Shown here piece by piece: positions 34,219-41,596 of a stretch of DNA of 64,000 nucleotides. The notes below the pieces were generated by a model. That model saw only the letters and a program-made list of their open reading frames with translations. It was not told where the DNA came from and did no database searches. Both the position numbers and the translations under genes were made by a program. The stretch's first letter is position 1. Every line of letters starts with the position of its first letter. The stretch comes from Thermoplasmata archaeon. Its GTDB lineage: Archaea; Thermoplasmatota; Thermoplasmata; Lutacidiplasmatales; UBA184. The DNA lies in the NCBI GenBank assembly GCA_021796385.1, contig JAJYXQ010000071.1, forward strand, positions 1 through 64,000, in the 5' to 3' direction.

Positions 34219-34998
34219 TCACTTGAGTGCTACGACCACGATATTGCTGAGATCGCGCCACAGGACCTCGGCCTCGCGAAACCCTGCCCTCCTAAGACGG
34301 GTCAGATGTCCGCTGGCCGAAAGTGCGTCCTCGTGGTGACTCTCGGATCCGTACCGGCGCTTTCGTTCGGTGAGGAGCTCGGTCATGCTGGGCATGCGCT
34401 CGATGTTCGCCCACCACGTCTCCCACCCCTCGGACTGGTGTTCCTGGGAATACGCATGTTGGGAATCTTGAAGCGCCCGTTCGCAGCGTTCGGCCAGGGA
34501 TTTGGCACGGCCATCGATGGGCGCTTTGTCCCCATTGAGAAGGATGCCCCCCCTACGCAACACGCTCCGCGCCTCCCGGTACACCCATCCTAACCGGGTT
34601 GGGGTGAGCCAGTGCAGGGCCGTCGTCGAGACGACGGCATCGAAACCCCTCGCCTGCGGGATATGCCGTGACCACCCCTCCTTTCGAAGGTCGGCATCCA
34701 CCCACGTCAACCTTCCGTTGAAAGTCCCGTAGCCCGCCCGGCCCAGGGCCAGCATCAATGGGTCGTGATCGATGGCAACGACACGGGCGGAGGGGAACCG
34801 GCGCAAGAGGCGAACACTGAGGGACCCCGGACCACAGCCCAGGTCCAGGGCCCGAAAACGGGTTGGGAGCCCCGCTCCAATGATGTCGAACATCCGGGAG
34901 AACCGCGCTTCCCGGGTGGCGATGTAGCCCTCTTGCATCGCATCCCAGCGACGGATAAGCTCCCGAGCTTGTTTGGGTGAGATCGCGATCCCTTGCAT
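34219..34998 (-). CDS. Class I SAM-dependent methyltransferase
   Basis: 259 residues. The SAM-binding motif ALDLGCGPGSLSVRLL is near residue 50, followed by VVAIDHDPLML and, near residue 120, AVVSTTALHWLTP. It resembles trans-aconitate or small-molecule methyltransferases; the substrate is unknown. It lies on the minus strand between the FKBP gene and the tRNA pair, with no close partner. Confidence 0.8.
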   Translation of the reverse strand: MQGIAISPKQARELIRRWDAMQEGYIATREARFSRMFDIIGAGLPTRFRALDLGCGPGSLSVRLLRRFPSARVVAIDHDPLMLALGRAGYGTFNGRLTWVDADLRKEGWSRHIPQARGFDAVVSTTALHWLTPTRLGWVYREARSVLRRGGILLNGDKAPIDGRAKSLAERCERALQDSQHAYSQEHQSEGWETWWANIERMPSMTELLTERKRRYGSESHHEDALSASGHLTRLRRAGFREAEVLWRDLSNIVVVALK

Positions 34999-35043
34999 GT
35001 ATCCACAAGAGGAATGGATCCGGAAGAAGAAGCTTGCCGCCCG

Positions 35044-35116
35044 TGGGCCCGGCCGGATTCGAACCGGCGGCCAAGTGGTTATGAGCCACTCGCTCTGACC
35101 GCTGAGCTACGGGCCC
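35044..35116 (-). tRNA. tRNA-Met (anticodon CAT)
   Basis: 73 nt with a perfect acceptor stem (GGGCCCG/CGGGCCC), GCTC/GAGC D-stem, anticodon loop CTCATAA and T-arm GCCGG-TTCGAAT-CCGGC. Discriminator A, no encoded CCA and no intron. CAT could also be a tRNA-Ile2 whose C34 is modified; initiator features are not evident. It is probably co-transcribed behind tRNA-Asn (14 nt apart). Confidence 0.9.
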
Positions 35117-35130
35117 GTGTCCCGGGGAGG

Positions 35131-35235
35131 CGCCGCCACGCGGAGTTCCGGGGCCGGGGGGTCGTCCCCCGGCCCTTTTGAACCGCGGACCGTTCGGTTA
35201 ACAGCCGAGCGCTCTAACCACTGAGCTATGGCGGC
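35131..35235 (-). tRNA. tRNA-Asn (anticodon GTT) with a 32-nt T-loop intron
   Basis: The acceptor arms GCCGCCA and TGGCGGC pair perfectly, and the anticodon loop is CTGTTAA. The T-stem CGCGG/CCGCG is interrupted inside its loop. Removing 35145-35176 leaves the loop TTCAAAT and a 73-nt tRNA. The intron forms a perfect 10-bp stem (GGGCCGGGGG/CCCCCGGCCC) with loop ACGAC, next to 3-nt bulges AA^A and AC^T around a 4-bp centre with one A-C mismatch. This is a bulge-helix-bulge at position 59/60. C27-A43 is unpaired. Confidence 0.85.
35145..35176 (-). other. Intron of tRNA-Asn at position 59/60
   Basis: Both cut sites follow the archaeal splicing endonuclease rule (after the second base of a 3-nt bulge). 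The exact ends could shift by one base because A|A and A|C alternatives give similar loops, but 59/60 gives the best bulge-helix-bulge. Confidence 0.75.
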
Positions 35236-35261
35236 ACGCCGGGGAGGGGGATGGGGCGCCG

Positions 35262-35267
35262 AATATT
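35262..35267 (-). promoter_or_regulatory. TATA-like box of the tRNA-Asn/tRNA-Met pair
   Basis: AATATT is centred 29 nt before the tRNA-Asn 5' end. It overlaps the last codons of the upstream wHTH gene. No separate box is seen before tRNA-Met. Confidence 0.5.
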
Positions 35268-35643
35268 ACTTCTTGCTCTGCACCGCCTTCTTGGAGGCGT
35301 TGACCGACCGCTTGAGTTTTTTGACCGAGTCGCTGAGCTGATCGATGGACTCGTCCAGGGTGTCCCAATACTCCCGCGCCCGGGACGTGGGGACCGCCCC
35401 CTCGGCCGAGGGTTCGATGATACCCTCCCGCTCCAAGAGGTGGAGTGAGTAGCGGACCTTGTGGTTTGGGAGCTTCATCACCTCGGAGAGCTTGAGGATT
35501 CCCATCGGCTTGGCCGTGCTCAGCTTCTCAAGGATCGTCACATTCCTCAGTAGGAGGTCCATTTCGGAAAGGATCCGTGCGACCAAGGGAGTTCCGTTCT
35601 CGTCCGCACCATCGTATTGCATCGTCGATTCAGGGTCTGACAT
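35266..35643 (-). CDS. Winged-helix transcriptional regulator
   Basis: 125 residues. A short acidic start is followed by a wHTH (about 35-85) with PMGILKLSEVMKLPNHKVRY as turn and recognition helix and REGIIEPSAEGAVPTS as the wing. A C-terminal helix ends in a Lys/Ser-rich tail. It resembles archaeal COG3432-type regulators. The TATA-like CAAATACTAG on the minus strand (35671-35680) gives a leader of about 6 nt. Targets unknown. Confidence 0.75.
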   Translation of the reverse strand: MSDPESTMQYDGADENGTPLVARILSEMDLLLRNVTILEKLSTAKPMGILKLSEVMKLPNHKVRYSLHLLEREGIIEPSAEGAVPTSRAREYWDTLDESIDQLSDSVKKLKRSVNASKKAVQSKK

Positions 35644-35821
35644 GCTACACCTTGTTCGTCCCAAGCGCTCCTAGTATTTGAACCCTTGGTCCAGCCTCGA
35701 AGCGCCTAGTTCGGTGTCTGGGTCAATACTTAGAGGCAAAAATCGAAGGAACAGACGTGGTAAGCTATGTTTCTCCGAACCGTCTGTAAGTGTGTGTCGG
35801 TGGCAGAACTGGGTACGGGCC

Positions 35822-35849
35822 GGCGCTCTTGATAAAAATTTATCGCGCC
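35822..35849 (-). terminator. AT-cored hairpin after the aldo/keto reductase
   Basis: GATAAA and TTTATC pair around AA, inside GGCGC/GCGCC arms with a TCTT bulge, directly after the AKR stop at 35851 on the minus strand. On that strand the core carries a T-rich run, so this is a plausible terminator. Confidence 0.5.
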
Positions 35850-35850
35850 T

Positions 35851-36678
35851 TCAGGGGGCATCGGTAGGGTCCCAGCAAGTCCGGTAGTTCTCATCTAGAG
35901 AATCGAGCATGTGCATCTGTGCCGAACTCAGTTCGAAGCCGGTGCTTTCGAGGTTCTCTTTCAGTCGCACTTCGTGGGTGCTCTTCGGTATCACGACCAC
36001 ATCGTGTTGCATGCCCCAGCGCAACATCACTTGTGCGGGGCTGTGTCCGGTTTCCCGGGCCACTTGGGCGATCACCGGGTCGGTCAACCGCTCCGAGCGG
36101 GCAAGGGGACTGTAGGCCTCCAGTTGGATCCGATGGGACTGGCAATACTCGAGGAGTTCCTTCTGGAAGAGGAAGGGATGGAATTCCACCTGGTTCACCG
36201 CCGGCACGATGCTCCCCTCCGCCTCGAGCTCCCTCAAGTGCCGGATGGTATAGTTGCTGACACCGATGGAGCGACAGAGCCCTTCTGAGGACAGCTTTTC
36301 CAGGGCCTTCCATGAGGCCGTTCGGGCCCCGTGCACGGGCCAATGGATGAGAAATAGGTCGATGTAGTCGGTTCCGAGACGTTGGAGGCTCTCGAAGAAA
36401 CTGGCGCGAGCCCGGTCGAATCCCGCATTGGAAGGCGACATCTTGGTCGTGATGAAGACCTCTTCCCGAGGAACCCCGGAGGCCCTCAACCCCTCCTTCA
36501 CATCGGATTCGTTGCGGTACGCCTGGGCAGTGTCGATGTGGCGGTACCCTAGGCGGAGCGCTGTCGCCGCCACGCGTCCTGCATCCGACCCGGGCGGGAC
36601 CTGGTACATGCCCGCGCCAAGGAACGGCATCCGTTCGCCGTTGTTCAGTGTGGCAGTGGGGATCTCGGTGGTTCGCAT
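35851..36678 (-). CDS. Aldo/keto reductase
   Basis: 275 residues, the common AKR length. The tetrad is visible: D in GYRHIDTAQAY, the following Y, K in FITTKMSP and H in IDLFLIHWPVHG. The NADPH-loop segment IPKSTHEVRLKEN is also present. It reduces aldehydes or ketones with NADPH; the physiological substrate is unknown. ATG 36678 follows a TATA-like GAAATATTAGT by about 26 nt and is therefore leaderless. Confidence 0.9.
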   Translation of the reverse strand: MRTTEIPTATLNNGERMPFLGAGMYQVPPGSDAGRVAATALRLGYRHIDTAQAYRNESDVKEGLRASGVPREEVFITTKMSPSNAGFDRARASFFESLQRLGTDYIDLFLIHWPVHGARTASWKALEKLSSEGLCRSIGVSNYTIRHLRELEAEGSIVPAVNQVEFHPFLFQKELLEYCQSHRIQLEAYSPLARSERLTDPVIAQVARETGHSPAQVMLRWGMQHDVVVIPKSTHEVRLKENLESTGFELSSAQMHMLDSLDENYRTCWDPTDAP

Positions 36679-36698
36679 GGGGGGCCAAGGTCCGATCG

Positions 36699-36709
36699 AC
36701 TAATATTTC
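36699..36709 (-). promoter_or_regulatory. TATA-like box of the aldo/keto reductase gene
   Basis: GAAATATTAGT on the minus strand, centred 26 nt before ATG 36678. It is one of the clearest leaderless promoters in the window. Confidence 0.55.
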
Positions 36710-36779
36710 TTTGGACTGATAGGGAGTTCGGCAGCTCCCGACAGCGGGAAATACCCGTTTGGTTACAGAGCCCCTCAGC

Positions 36780-36854
36780 GGGCCCGTAGCTTAGACTGGC
36801 TGGAGCACCCGGCTGATAACCGGGAGGCCGAGAGTTCAAATCTCTCCGGGCCCA
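36780..36854 (+). tRNA. tRNA-Ile (anticodon GAT)
   Basis: 75 nt. Acceptor GGGCCCG/CGGGCCC, anticodon stem CCCGG/CCGGG with loop CTGATAA, and T-arm GAGAG-TTCAAAT-CTCTC. Discriminator A, no CCA and no intron. A TATA-like GGAAATACCC at 36747-36756 lies about 28 nt upstream. Confidence 0.93.
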
Positions 36855-37201
36855 TCCTTAGGGCCGAAACTTCGGGGGAAGGAGAACCCCAACGTGAAGC
36901 AGAATTGGGCACCGTTCCTGACGGTCAACGGATGCTAAGCTGTCCCGAGACACTTGGGGTGTGAAGCACGTGCCCTCGGTTCTTGCGGGGTATGGACTGA
37001 TTCGTCCTAGACCGCCCCACAAGCTTTGTTGTTCGGAAGGTGAGGAGGATTCTCGGCCCGGTTCCCCCGCCAGTCAAGCTGGCGTGGGACCCACCGGCCT
37101 TCCATAGATTGACTTTGCCCCCGCTGCGAAGATTACGGGTGGTTTGGAGGCGCGGTTTTGCGATAGGATGGAGCCTCTGAATGGGGGGGGCTATGGGTAC
37201 T

Positions 37202-37221
37202 GAAAACCATCCATGGTTTTC
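37202..37221. promoter_or_regulatory. Perfect operator-like palindrome GAAAACCAT-CC-ATGGTTTTC
   Basis: Two 9-bp arms are separated by two bases. The same half-site recurs at 37230 and 38534, each time upstream of a surface-protein gene. Likely a protein-binding site; the regulator is unknown. Confidence 0.5.
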
Positions 37222-37229
37222 GACATGAT

Positions 37230-37249
37230 GAAAACCATAGGATTCCCGC
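37230..37249 (+). repeat. Upstream element, copy 1 (GAAAACCATAGGATTCCCGC)
   Basis: Almost identical to 38534-38553 (one C/T difference). Similarity continues weakly for about 30 bp more (purine-rich, AGAG-containing). It stands about 145 bp before the start at 37375. Confidence 0.55.
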
Positions 37250-37374
37250 AGGCTAGGCGACGAGAGTAAGGAGAGGCTTTTCCCGTCATCAACAATACTT
37301 CAGATTGCACTGATATGTTCAACAGAGCACCTTCAACTTAAAGGTTGAAATACAGGGGATACCCTTATACAACC

Positions 37375-38061
37375 ATGCATCGAATCCCTCCCAGTTCGAT
37401 GTTGTTGACACTCCTGGTGGTGGCGACGGTGGTTGTGTTTGGCTTAATGGTATCTGTGCTCTATACCGAGAACCACATAGATATTGGGCCCATCAAACAG
37501 GCGCCAGCTCTAGCCCGATTGAATCACTCGGTCTTGAGAACGAATTCCTCAATGGTCACTCCCGGACTAGCGAATGGATCGGTATCCCTAATCGTTGTCA
37601 TGTATCCGGTTGCCGAAGTCCAACCTCCACCTTACCTTTTCGGTTGGATTAATGTTACCAATTGTTCCGTTGGGCATACGTGTGGGCTGCGCGCCGCGAT
37701 TGTTTCTCCCAGCGATTGGTCCGCCGCTCTTAACAATTCATCTTTAACAACGATTGCCTGCTTTCCCAATGGCACCTCTGGGTGCGATTGGTCACAGAAG
37801 ATTGTGATTGGACATTATGATTTCCCGAGCGTGGTCAATAGATTCAATGACACAAGGTACTTTGTGGTATGGACGAACGCAACTGCCGGGAGTGTTACAT
37901 TTCAGGCGAATGTAACACTAAACTCAGTCACCTGCAACAACCCGTACAATTGCACATTTTCGGTCACCCAGTCAGTCGATTTTCAGACGGTGACGCCGTA
38001 CAACCCAACATCTCAGTTGTACTGGGTACGGTGGCTCTCATTGCCGGGGTTGGGTAGGTGA
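37375..38061 (+). CDS. Membrane-anchored extracellular protein, possibly degraded at its 3' end
   Basis: 228 residues. An N-terminal membrane helix (MLLTLLVVATVVVFGLMVSVLY) is followed by an extracellular part with about fifteen N-x-S/T sites and six cysteines. Codon use is less GC-rich than in neighbouring genes, suggesting transfer or different ancestry. The last 15 codons overlap another frame that reads VVLGTVALIAGVG, like the start of a C-terminal membrane helix, so a frameshift near 38010 is likely. ATG 37375 is preferred over TTG 37345 because of the TATA-like box at 37336-37344. No family recognised. Confidence 0.6.
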   Translation: MHRIPPSSMLLTLLVVATVVVFGLMVSVLYTENHIDIGPIKQAPALARLNHSVLRTNSSMVTPGLANGSVSLIVVMYPVAEVQPPPYLFGWINVTNCSVGHTCGLRAAIVSPSDWSAALNNSSLTTIACFPNGTSGCDWSQKIVIGHYDFPSVVNRFNDTRYFVVWTNATAGSVTFQANVTLNSVTCNNPYNCTFSVTQSVDFQTVTPYNPTSQLYWVRWLSLPGLGR

Positions 38062-38077
38062 GAGACGGGTGGACTTG

Positions 38078-38322
38078 ATGCAGTTGCTTCGCTTCGTGTT
38101 CCTATCAATGGTTACCTTGACCTTGATTAGCACTGCTTGGATTAGCAAATCCTCACAATTGTAATCGTAAGAGCGACCCTCTTTGTCGGTGTATCTCTCT
38201 ACGGCGTAGAGACCGGATCTATCCTCGCTGTTGTTGGAGGGACCCTGCTTGCTGTTGCGCTTCTAATCACTTCTAGAGGGTGGGTTCCTTGGATTGAAAG
38301 GCTCGCGGGGTGGCTACTTTGA
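38078..38322 (+). pseudogene. Remnant of a small membrane protein gene (frameshifted)
   Basis: A 28-codon ORF from ATG 38078 encodes a hydrophobic peptide (LLRFVFLSMVTLTLISTAW). The next frame stays open from about 38131 to the TGA at 38322, and encodes LFVGVSLYG and LAVVGGTLLAVALLI, two more membrane segments, with no start codon of its own. Together they look like one two- or three-helix protein broken by a frameshift around 38130-38160. Composition matches the preceding low-GC gene. Confidence 0.35.
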
Positions 38323-38622
38323 TTGTGGAGGTCGAAGGTCAAGTTGCATTACGAGCCTTGCCGTGTCCCGGTCATTGCGGTAGGTTCCTTCCGGTGACGC
38401 CCATGTGCCCCCCTCCATCCCGATCCTCCTGTGACCGTCGCGCGGCGTCCCTGTCCCGGCGCTCCGCGCCCCCCCGGAAGGTGGACGCAGCTCGGAGATG
38501 GGATTGAACCGCTCAAGAGTGGGCACCATGCCTGAAAACCATAGGATTTCCGCTTACCGGACAACGAAAGCAAGCAGAGATTCTCTCTAAGTTGCTCAGC
38601 CACCAGAGGTACCACAAGAAAG
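38323..38622. other. 300 bp upstream region of the propeller gene
   Basis: No convincing ORF. It contains the second copy of the 20-bp upstream element at 38534-38553. A possible weak promoter at TCTCTAAG (38583-38590) and a modest Shine-Dalgarno-like AGAGGT (38605-38610) precede ATG 38623. Confidence 0.4.
38534..38553 (+). repeat. Upstream element, copy 2 (GAAAACCATAGGATTTCCGC)
   Basis: 19 of 20 bases match copy 1 at 37230. It stands 70 bp before the giant propeller gene. No copy was found before the third surface gene at 41597. Confidence 0.55.
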
Positions 38623-41379
38623 ATGAACAGTATCCGCATTGTACAAACACCGGCTATGCCTCCTGAAAATCGTGACAAGTCGAAATTGTCGATGGCCTCG
38701 TTGGCGCTTGGCATTGTGCTGGCTCTCACCGTGCCGGCTGGGCCCACACTCGGGGCCCACCCTTTCCTTCTCCTGGTCTCTCGTGGAGTCACGATGGACG
38801 TACGGGCCGTGTCTTCTTCGGGGGCTCCGTCACAAACTCCATCCACAGCTCCTTCGGTGGCCTATACCCTCGACCTTTGCACCAACCACCTCTATTCTGG
38901 AAATGCCCTGCCCATAGATTGTCGCGGGGCGAGCCCTTATGGCGTGGCGTATGACAACGGGAAGGGGGAGGTGTTCGTGGCCAACCAAGCCTCGAACAAT
39001 GTGAGCGTGATCTCGGATGCGACGAACAAGGTGGTCGCCACCATCCCGGCGGGGTCCGACCCTGAAGGCGTGGCGTATGACAGCGGGAATGGGGAGGTGT
39101 TTGTCACCAACTGGGGCTCAAACAATGTGAGCGTGATCTCGGACGCGAGCAACACGGTGGTCGCCACCATCCCGGTCAGGTATGGCCCTGAGGGCGTAGT
39201 GTATGACAGCGGTAAGGGGGAGGTGTTCGTGGCTAATATTAACTCGAACAATGTGGTCGTAATCTCGGACGCGAGCAACAAGGTGGTCGCCACCATCCCG
39301 GTCGGGTGGACTCCAGCGGGTGTGGCGTATGACAGCGGGAAGAGGGAGGTATTCGTGGCCAATGGGAACAATGTGAGCGAGATCTCGGACGCGACGAACA
39401 AGGTGGTCGCCACCATCCCGGCGGGGTCCGACCCTGAGGGCGTGGCGTATGATAGCGGGAAGGGGGAGGTGTTCGTGGCTAACATTATCTCGAACAATGT
39501 AAGCGTGATCTCGGACGCGACGAACAAGGTGGTCGCCACCATCCCGGTCGGTGGCGCGCCTCAGGAGGTAGCATACGACAGCGGGAAGGGAGAGGTGTTC
39601 GTGGCTAATATTGACTCGAACAATGTGAGCGTGATCTCAGATGCGAGCAACAAGGTGGTCTCTACCATCACGGTCGGGACCTTGCCTGAAGGTGTGGCGT
39701 ATGACAGCGGGAAGGGGGAGGTGTTCGTCACCAACCAGAACTCGAACAGTGTGAGCGAGATCTCGGACGCGACGAACAAGGTGGTCGCCACCATCCCGGT
39801 TGGGGTCGAGACGTACCCTTATGGTGTGGCGTATGACAGCGGGAAGGGGGAGGTGTTCGTTGCAAATTCGAATTGCCTTTCAAGTCCTTGTGGGAAGGGC
39901 GCTGTGAGCATGATCTCGGATGCGACGAACAAGGTGGTTGCCACCATCCCTGTCGGGACCTTGCCCGAGGGCGTGGCGTATGACAGCGGGAAGGGGGAGG
40001 TGTTCGTCACCAACCAAGCCTCGAACAATGTGAACGTGATCTCGGACGCGAGCAACACGGTGGTCGCCACCATTCCGGTCGGGACGAACCCAGGGGGCGT
40101 GGCGTATGACAGCGGGAAGGGGGAGGTGTTCGTGACCAACGAACTCTCGAACAATGTGAGCGTTATCTCGGACGCGAGCAACACGGTGGTCGCCACCATT
40201 CCGGTCGGGACGTATCCATTGGGTGTGGTGTATGACAGCGGGAAGGGGGAGGTGTTCGTCGCCAATGGGAACAATCTGAGCGTGATCTCGGACGCGACGA
40301 ACAAGGTGGTCGCCACCATCCCGCTCGGTGGCGCGCCTCAGGGGGTAGCATACGACGGCGGGAGGGGGGAGGTGTTCGTGGCCAACCAAGCCTCGAACAA
40401 TGTGAGCGTGGTCTCGGATGCGACGAACAAGGTGGTCGCCACCATCCCGCTCGGTGGCGGGACGTATCCATTGGGTGTGGTGTATGACAGCGGGAAGGGG
40501 GAGGTGTTCGTCACCAACTGGGGCTCAAACAATGTGAGCGTGATTTCGGATACGACTGACACCGTAACCTCAATGATCACGGTTGGGTCCGAGCCGGCCT
40601 TTGTGGTCTATGACTTTGCGAATGGGTATGTGTACGTCAGTAATGCTCTCCAGGGGACGATATCCATAATCACCACCAGCTCAGCCCCCTCCAGTTATTC
40701 TGTCACCTTCTCCCAGTCGGGTCTGCTGAGAGGAACGAACTGGTCCGTGACCTTTAACGGCCAGACACGGTCTTCGACAACCAGCACGATCTCCTTCAAT
40801 GAGGCGAACGGAACCTACAATTATACAGTTGGTGCGGTGACGGGATACACGTCCACACCTTCGTCTGGTAGCGCGACTGTGAATGGGTCAGCCAAGACCG
40901 TGTCCATCGCATTCGCCAAGGCAGTCACGGGAACAACCTGTGCCGTGACCTTCACCGAGACGGGCCTCCCCGCCGGCACCAGCTGGTCGGTGGATCTGAA
41001 CGGTTCCACCAAGAGTTCAACGACAGATACTATCACTTTTAAGGAAGCGAACGGGAGCTTCGCCTTCTCTGTAGGGAGCGTGAGCGGGTACACCGTGAGC
41101 CCTTCGTCCGGGACTATCAAGGTGAACAGTGGGGCGGTCTACGAGCCAGTCACCTTCACGAGTTCCACCTCACCGGGGAAGGGCAACCAGACCACCGGGT
41201 TCCTCGGGTTGCCCGGGTATGATAGTTACATCCTTATCGGGGTGATAGTGGCTGCCGCCGTGGTCATGGCCGTCATGGTGTTGGCATTCACGTGTCGGAG
41301 GAAGGCTAAAGTGGTCCCTCCTCCATCCACCGGGTATCAAGGGTACCCCCTGCTGCCCCCGCTCCCTCCAAGGCAGTAG
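38623..41379 (+). CDS. Surface protein: 14 YVTN-type propeller repeats, two FxExGLP repeats, C-terminal anchor
   Basis: 918 residues. A signal-like helix (about 24-40) is followed by 14 repeats of about 42 residues (about 101-680; EGVAYDSGKGEVFVAN and SNNVSVISDATNKVVATIP), enough for two seven-bladed propellers. Two F-x-E/Q-x-G-L-x-x-G-T-x-W modules (about 692-846) lead to FLGLPGYDSYILIG, a membrane helix, CRRK and a Pro-rich tail. It is probably an extracellular adhesion or S-layer-associated protein. DNA of the repeats is nearly identical, so copy number can change by recombination. Confidence 0.85.
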   Translation: MNSIRIVQTPAMPPENRDKSKLSMASLALGIVLALTVPAGPTLGAHPFLLLVSRGVTMDVRAVSSSGAPSQTPSTAPSVAYTLDLCTNHLYSGNALPIDCRGASPYGVAYDNGKGEVFVANQASNNVSVISDATNKVVATIPAGSDPEGVAYDSGNGEVFVTNWGSNNVSVISDASNTVVATIPVRYGPEGVVYDSGKGEVFVANINSNNVVVISDASNKVVATIPVGWTPAGVAYDSGKREVFVANGNNVSEISDATNKVVATIPAGSDPEGVAYDSGKGEVFVANIISNNVSVISDATNKVVATIPVGGAPQEVAYDSGKGEVFVANIDSNNVSVISDASNKVVSTITVGTLPEGVAYDSGKGEVFVTNQNSNSVSEISDATNKVVATIPVGVETYPYGVAYDSGKGEVFVANSNCLSSPCGKGAVSMISDATNKVVATIPVGTLPEGVAYDSGKGEVFVTNQASNNVNVISDASNTVVATIPVGTNPGGVAYDSGKGEVFVTNELSNNVSVISDASNTVVATIPVGTYPLGVVYDSGKGEVFVANGNNLSVISDATNKVVATIPLGGAPQGVAYDGGRGEVFVANQASNNVSVVSDATNKVVATIPLGGGTYPLGVVYDSGKGEVFVTNWGSNNVSVISDTTDTVTSMITVGSEPAFVVYDFANGYVYVSNALQGTISIITTSSAPSSYSVTFSQSGLLRGTNWSVTFNGQTRSSTTSTISFNEANGTYNYTVGAVTGYTSTPSSGSATVNGSAKTVSIAFAKAVTGTTCAVTFTETGLPAGTSWSVDLNGSTKSSTTDTITFKEANGSFAFSVGSVSGYTVSPSSGTIKVNSGAVYEPVTFTSSTSPGKGNQTTGFLGLPGYDSYILIGVIVAAAVVMAVMVLAFTCRRKAKVVPPPSTGYQGYPLLPPLPPRQ
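38938..40660 (+). repeat. Tandem array of about 126-bp repeats encoding propeller blades
   Basis: 14 units of roughly 120-150 bp. Long stretches such as the segment encoding ISDATNKVVATIP are identical between units. Two units (4 and 11) lack two codons and unit 8 has an insertion with two cysteines (NCLSSPCGKG). Confidence 0.8.
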
Positions 41380-41408
41380 TGGCAGCTGCGAGAACTGAGG
41401 CCGAAACA

Positions 41409-41435
41409 CACTCCTCACCCGGGGAGGAGGGAGTG
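41409..41435 (+). terminator. Stem-loop after the propeller gene
   Basis: CACTCC/GGAGTG with an inner CTC/GAG continuation, 29 bp after the stop at 41379. Position fits a terminator. Confidence 0.35.
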
Positions 41436-41566
41436 ACCACTCAGGCACGCGAGGGTGATGTCGACGATGGTGTACGCAAGGATCTTGAGCGTGGAGGAGG
41501 GCGTATACTTCCCGCCGATCGTGTGGTAGGGTGGACCAGCGAGCGGTGAGAAAAGACGCATATGGG

Positions 41567-41574
41567 TTGTATAG
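41567..41574 (+). promoter_or_regulatory. TATA-like box of the second giant surface gene
   Basis: TTGTATAG is centred 26 nt before ATG 41597, indicating a leaderless transcript. Confidence 0.5.
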
Positions 41575-41596
41575 CCTGGCTTCGTAAGGCCTATCT

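Larger units (their letters stand above)
36855..37374. other. 520 bp intergenic stretch with a long hairpin and operator-like repeats
   Basis: No ORF here looks real. A 45-nt imperfect hairpin (37055-37099, core CGCCAG-TCAAG-CTGGCG) could belong to a small structured RNA. Near the right end is a perfect palindrome followed by a repeated element listed separately. A TATA-like ACTTAAAGG at 37336-37344 precedes the gene at 37375. Confidence 0.4.

Noticed and set aside
35131-35235. tRNA-Asn as a pseudogene with a damaged T-arm
   Set aside because: Both halves of the T-stem and the acceptor pair perfectly once a bulge-helix-bulge intron is removed, and a second tRNA shows the same arrangement.
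36855-37200. RNase P or SRP RNA in the gap after tRNA-Ile
   Set aside because: I looked for the conserved P4 and helix 8 core sequences on both strands and did not find them; only an unassigned hairpin remains.
38938-40660. Regular 126-bp repeats that might suggest CRISPR
   Set aside because: The repeats are fully coding, in frame, without unique spacers, and match YVTN-type propeller blades; no cas genes are present.
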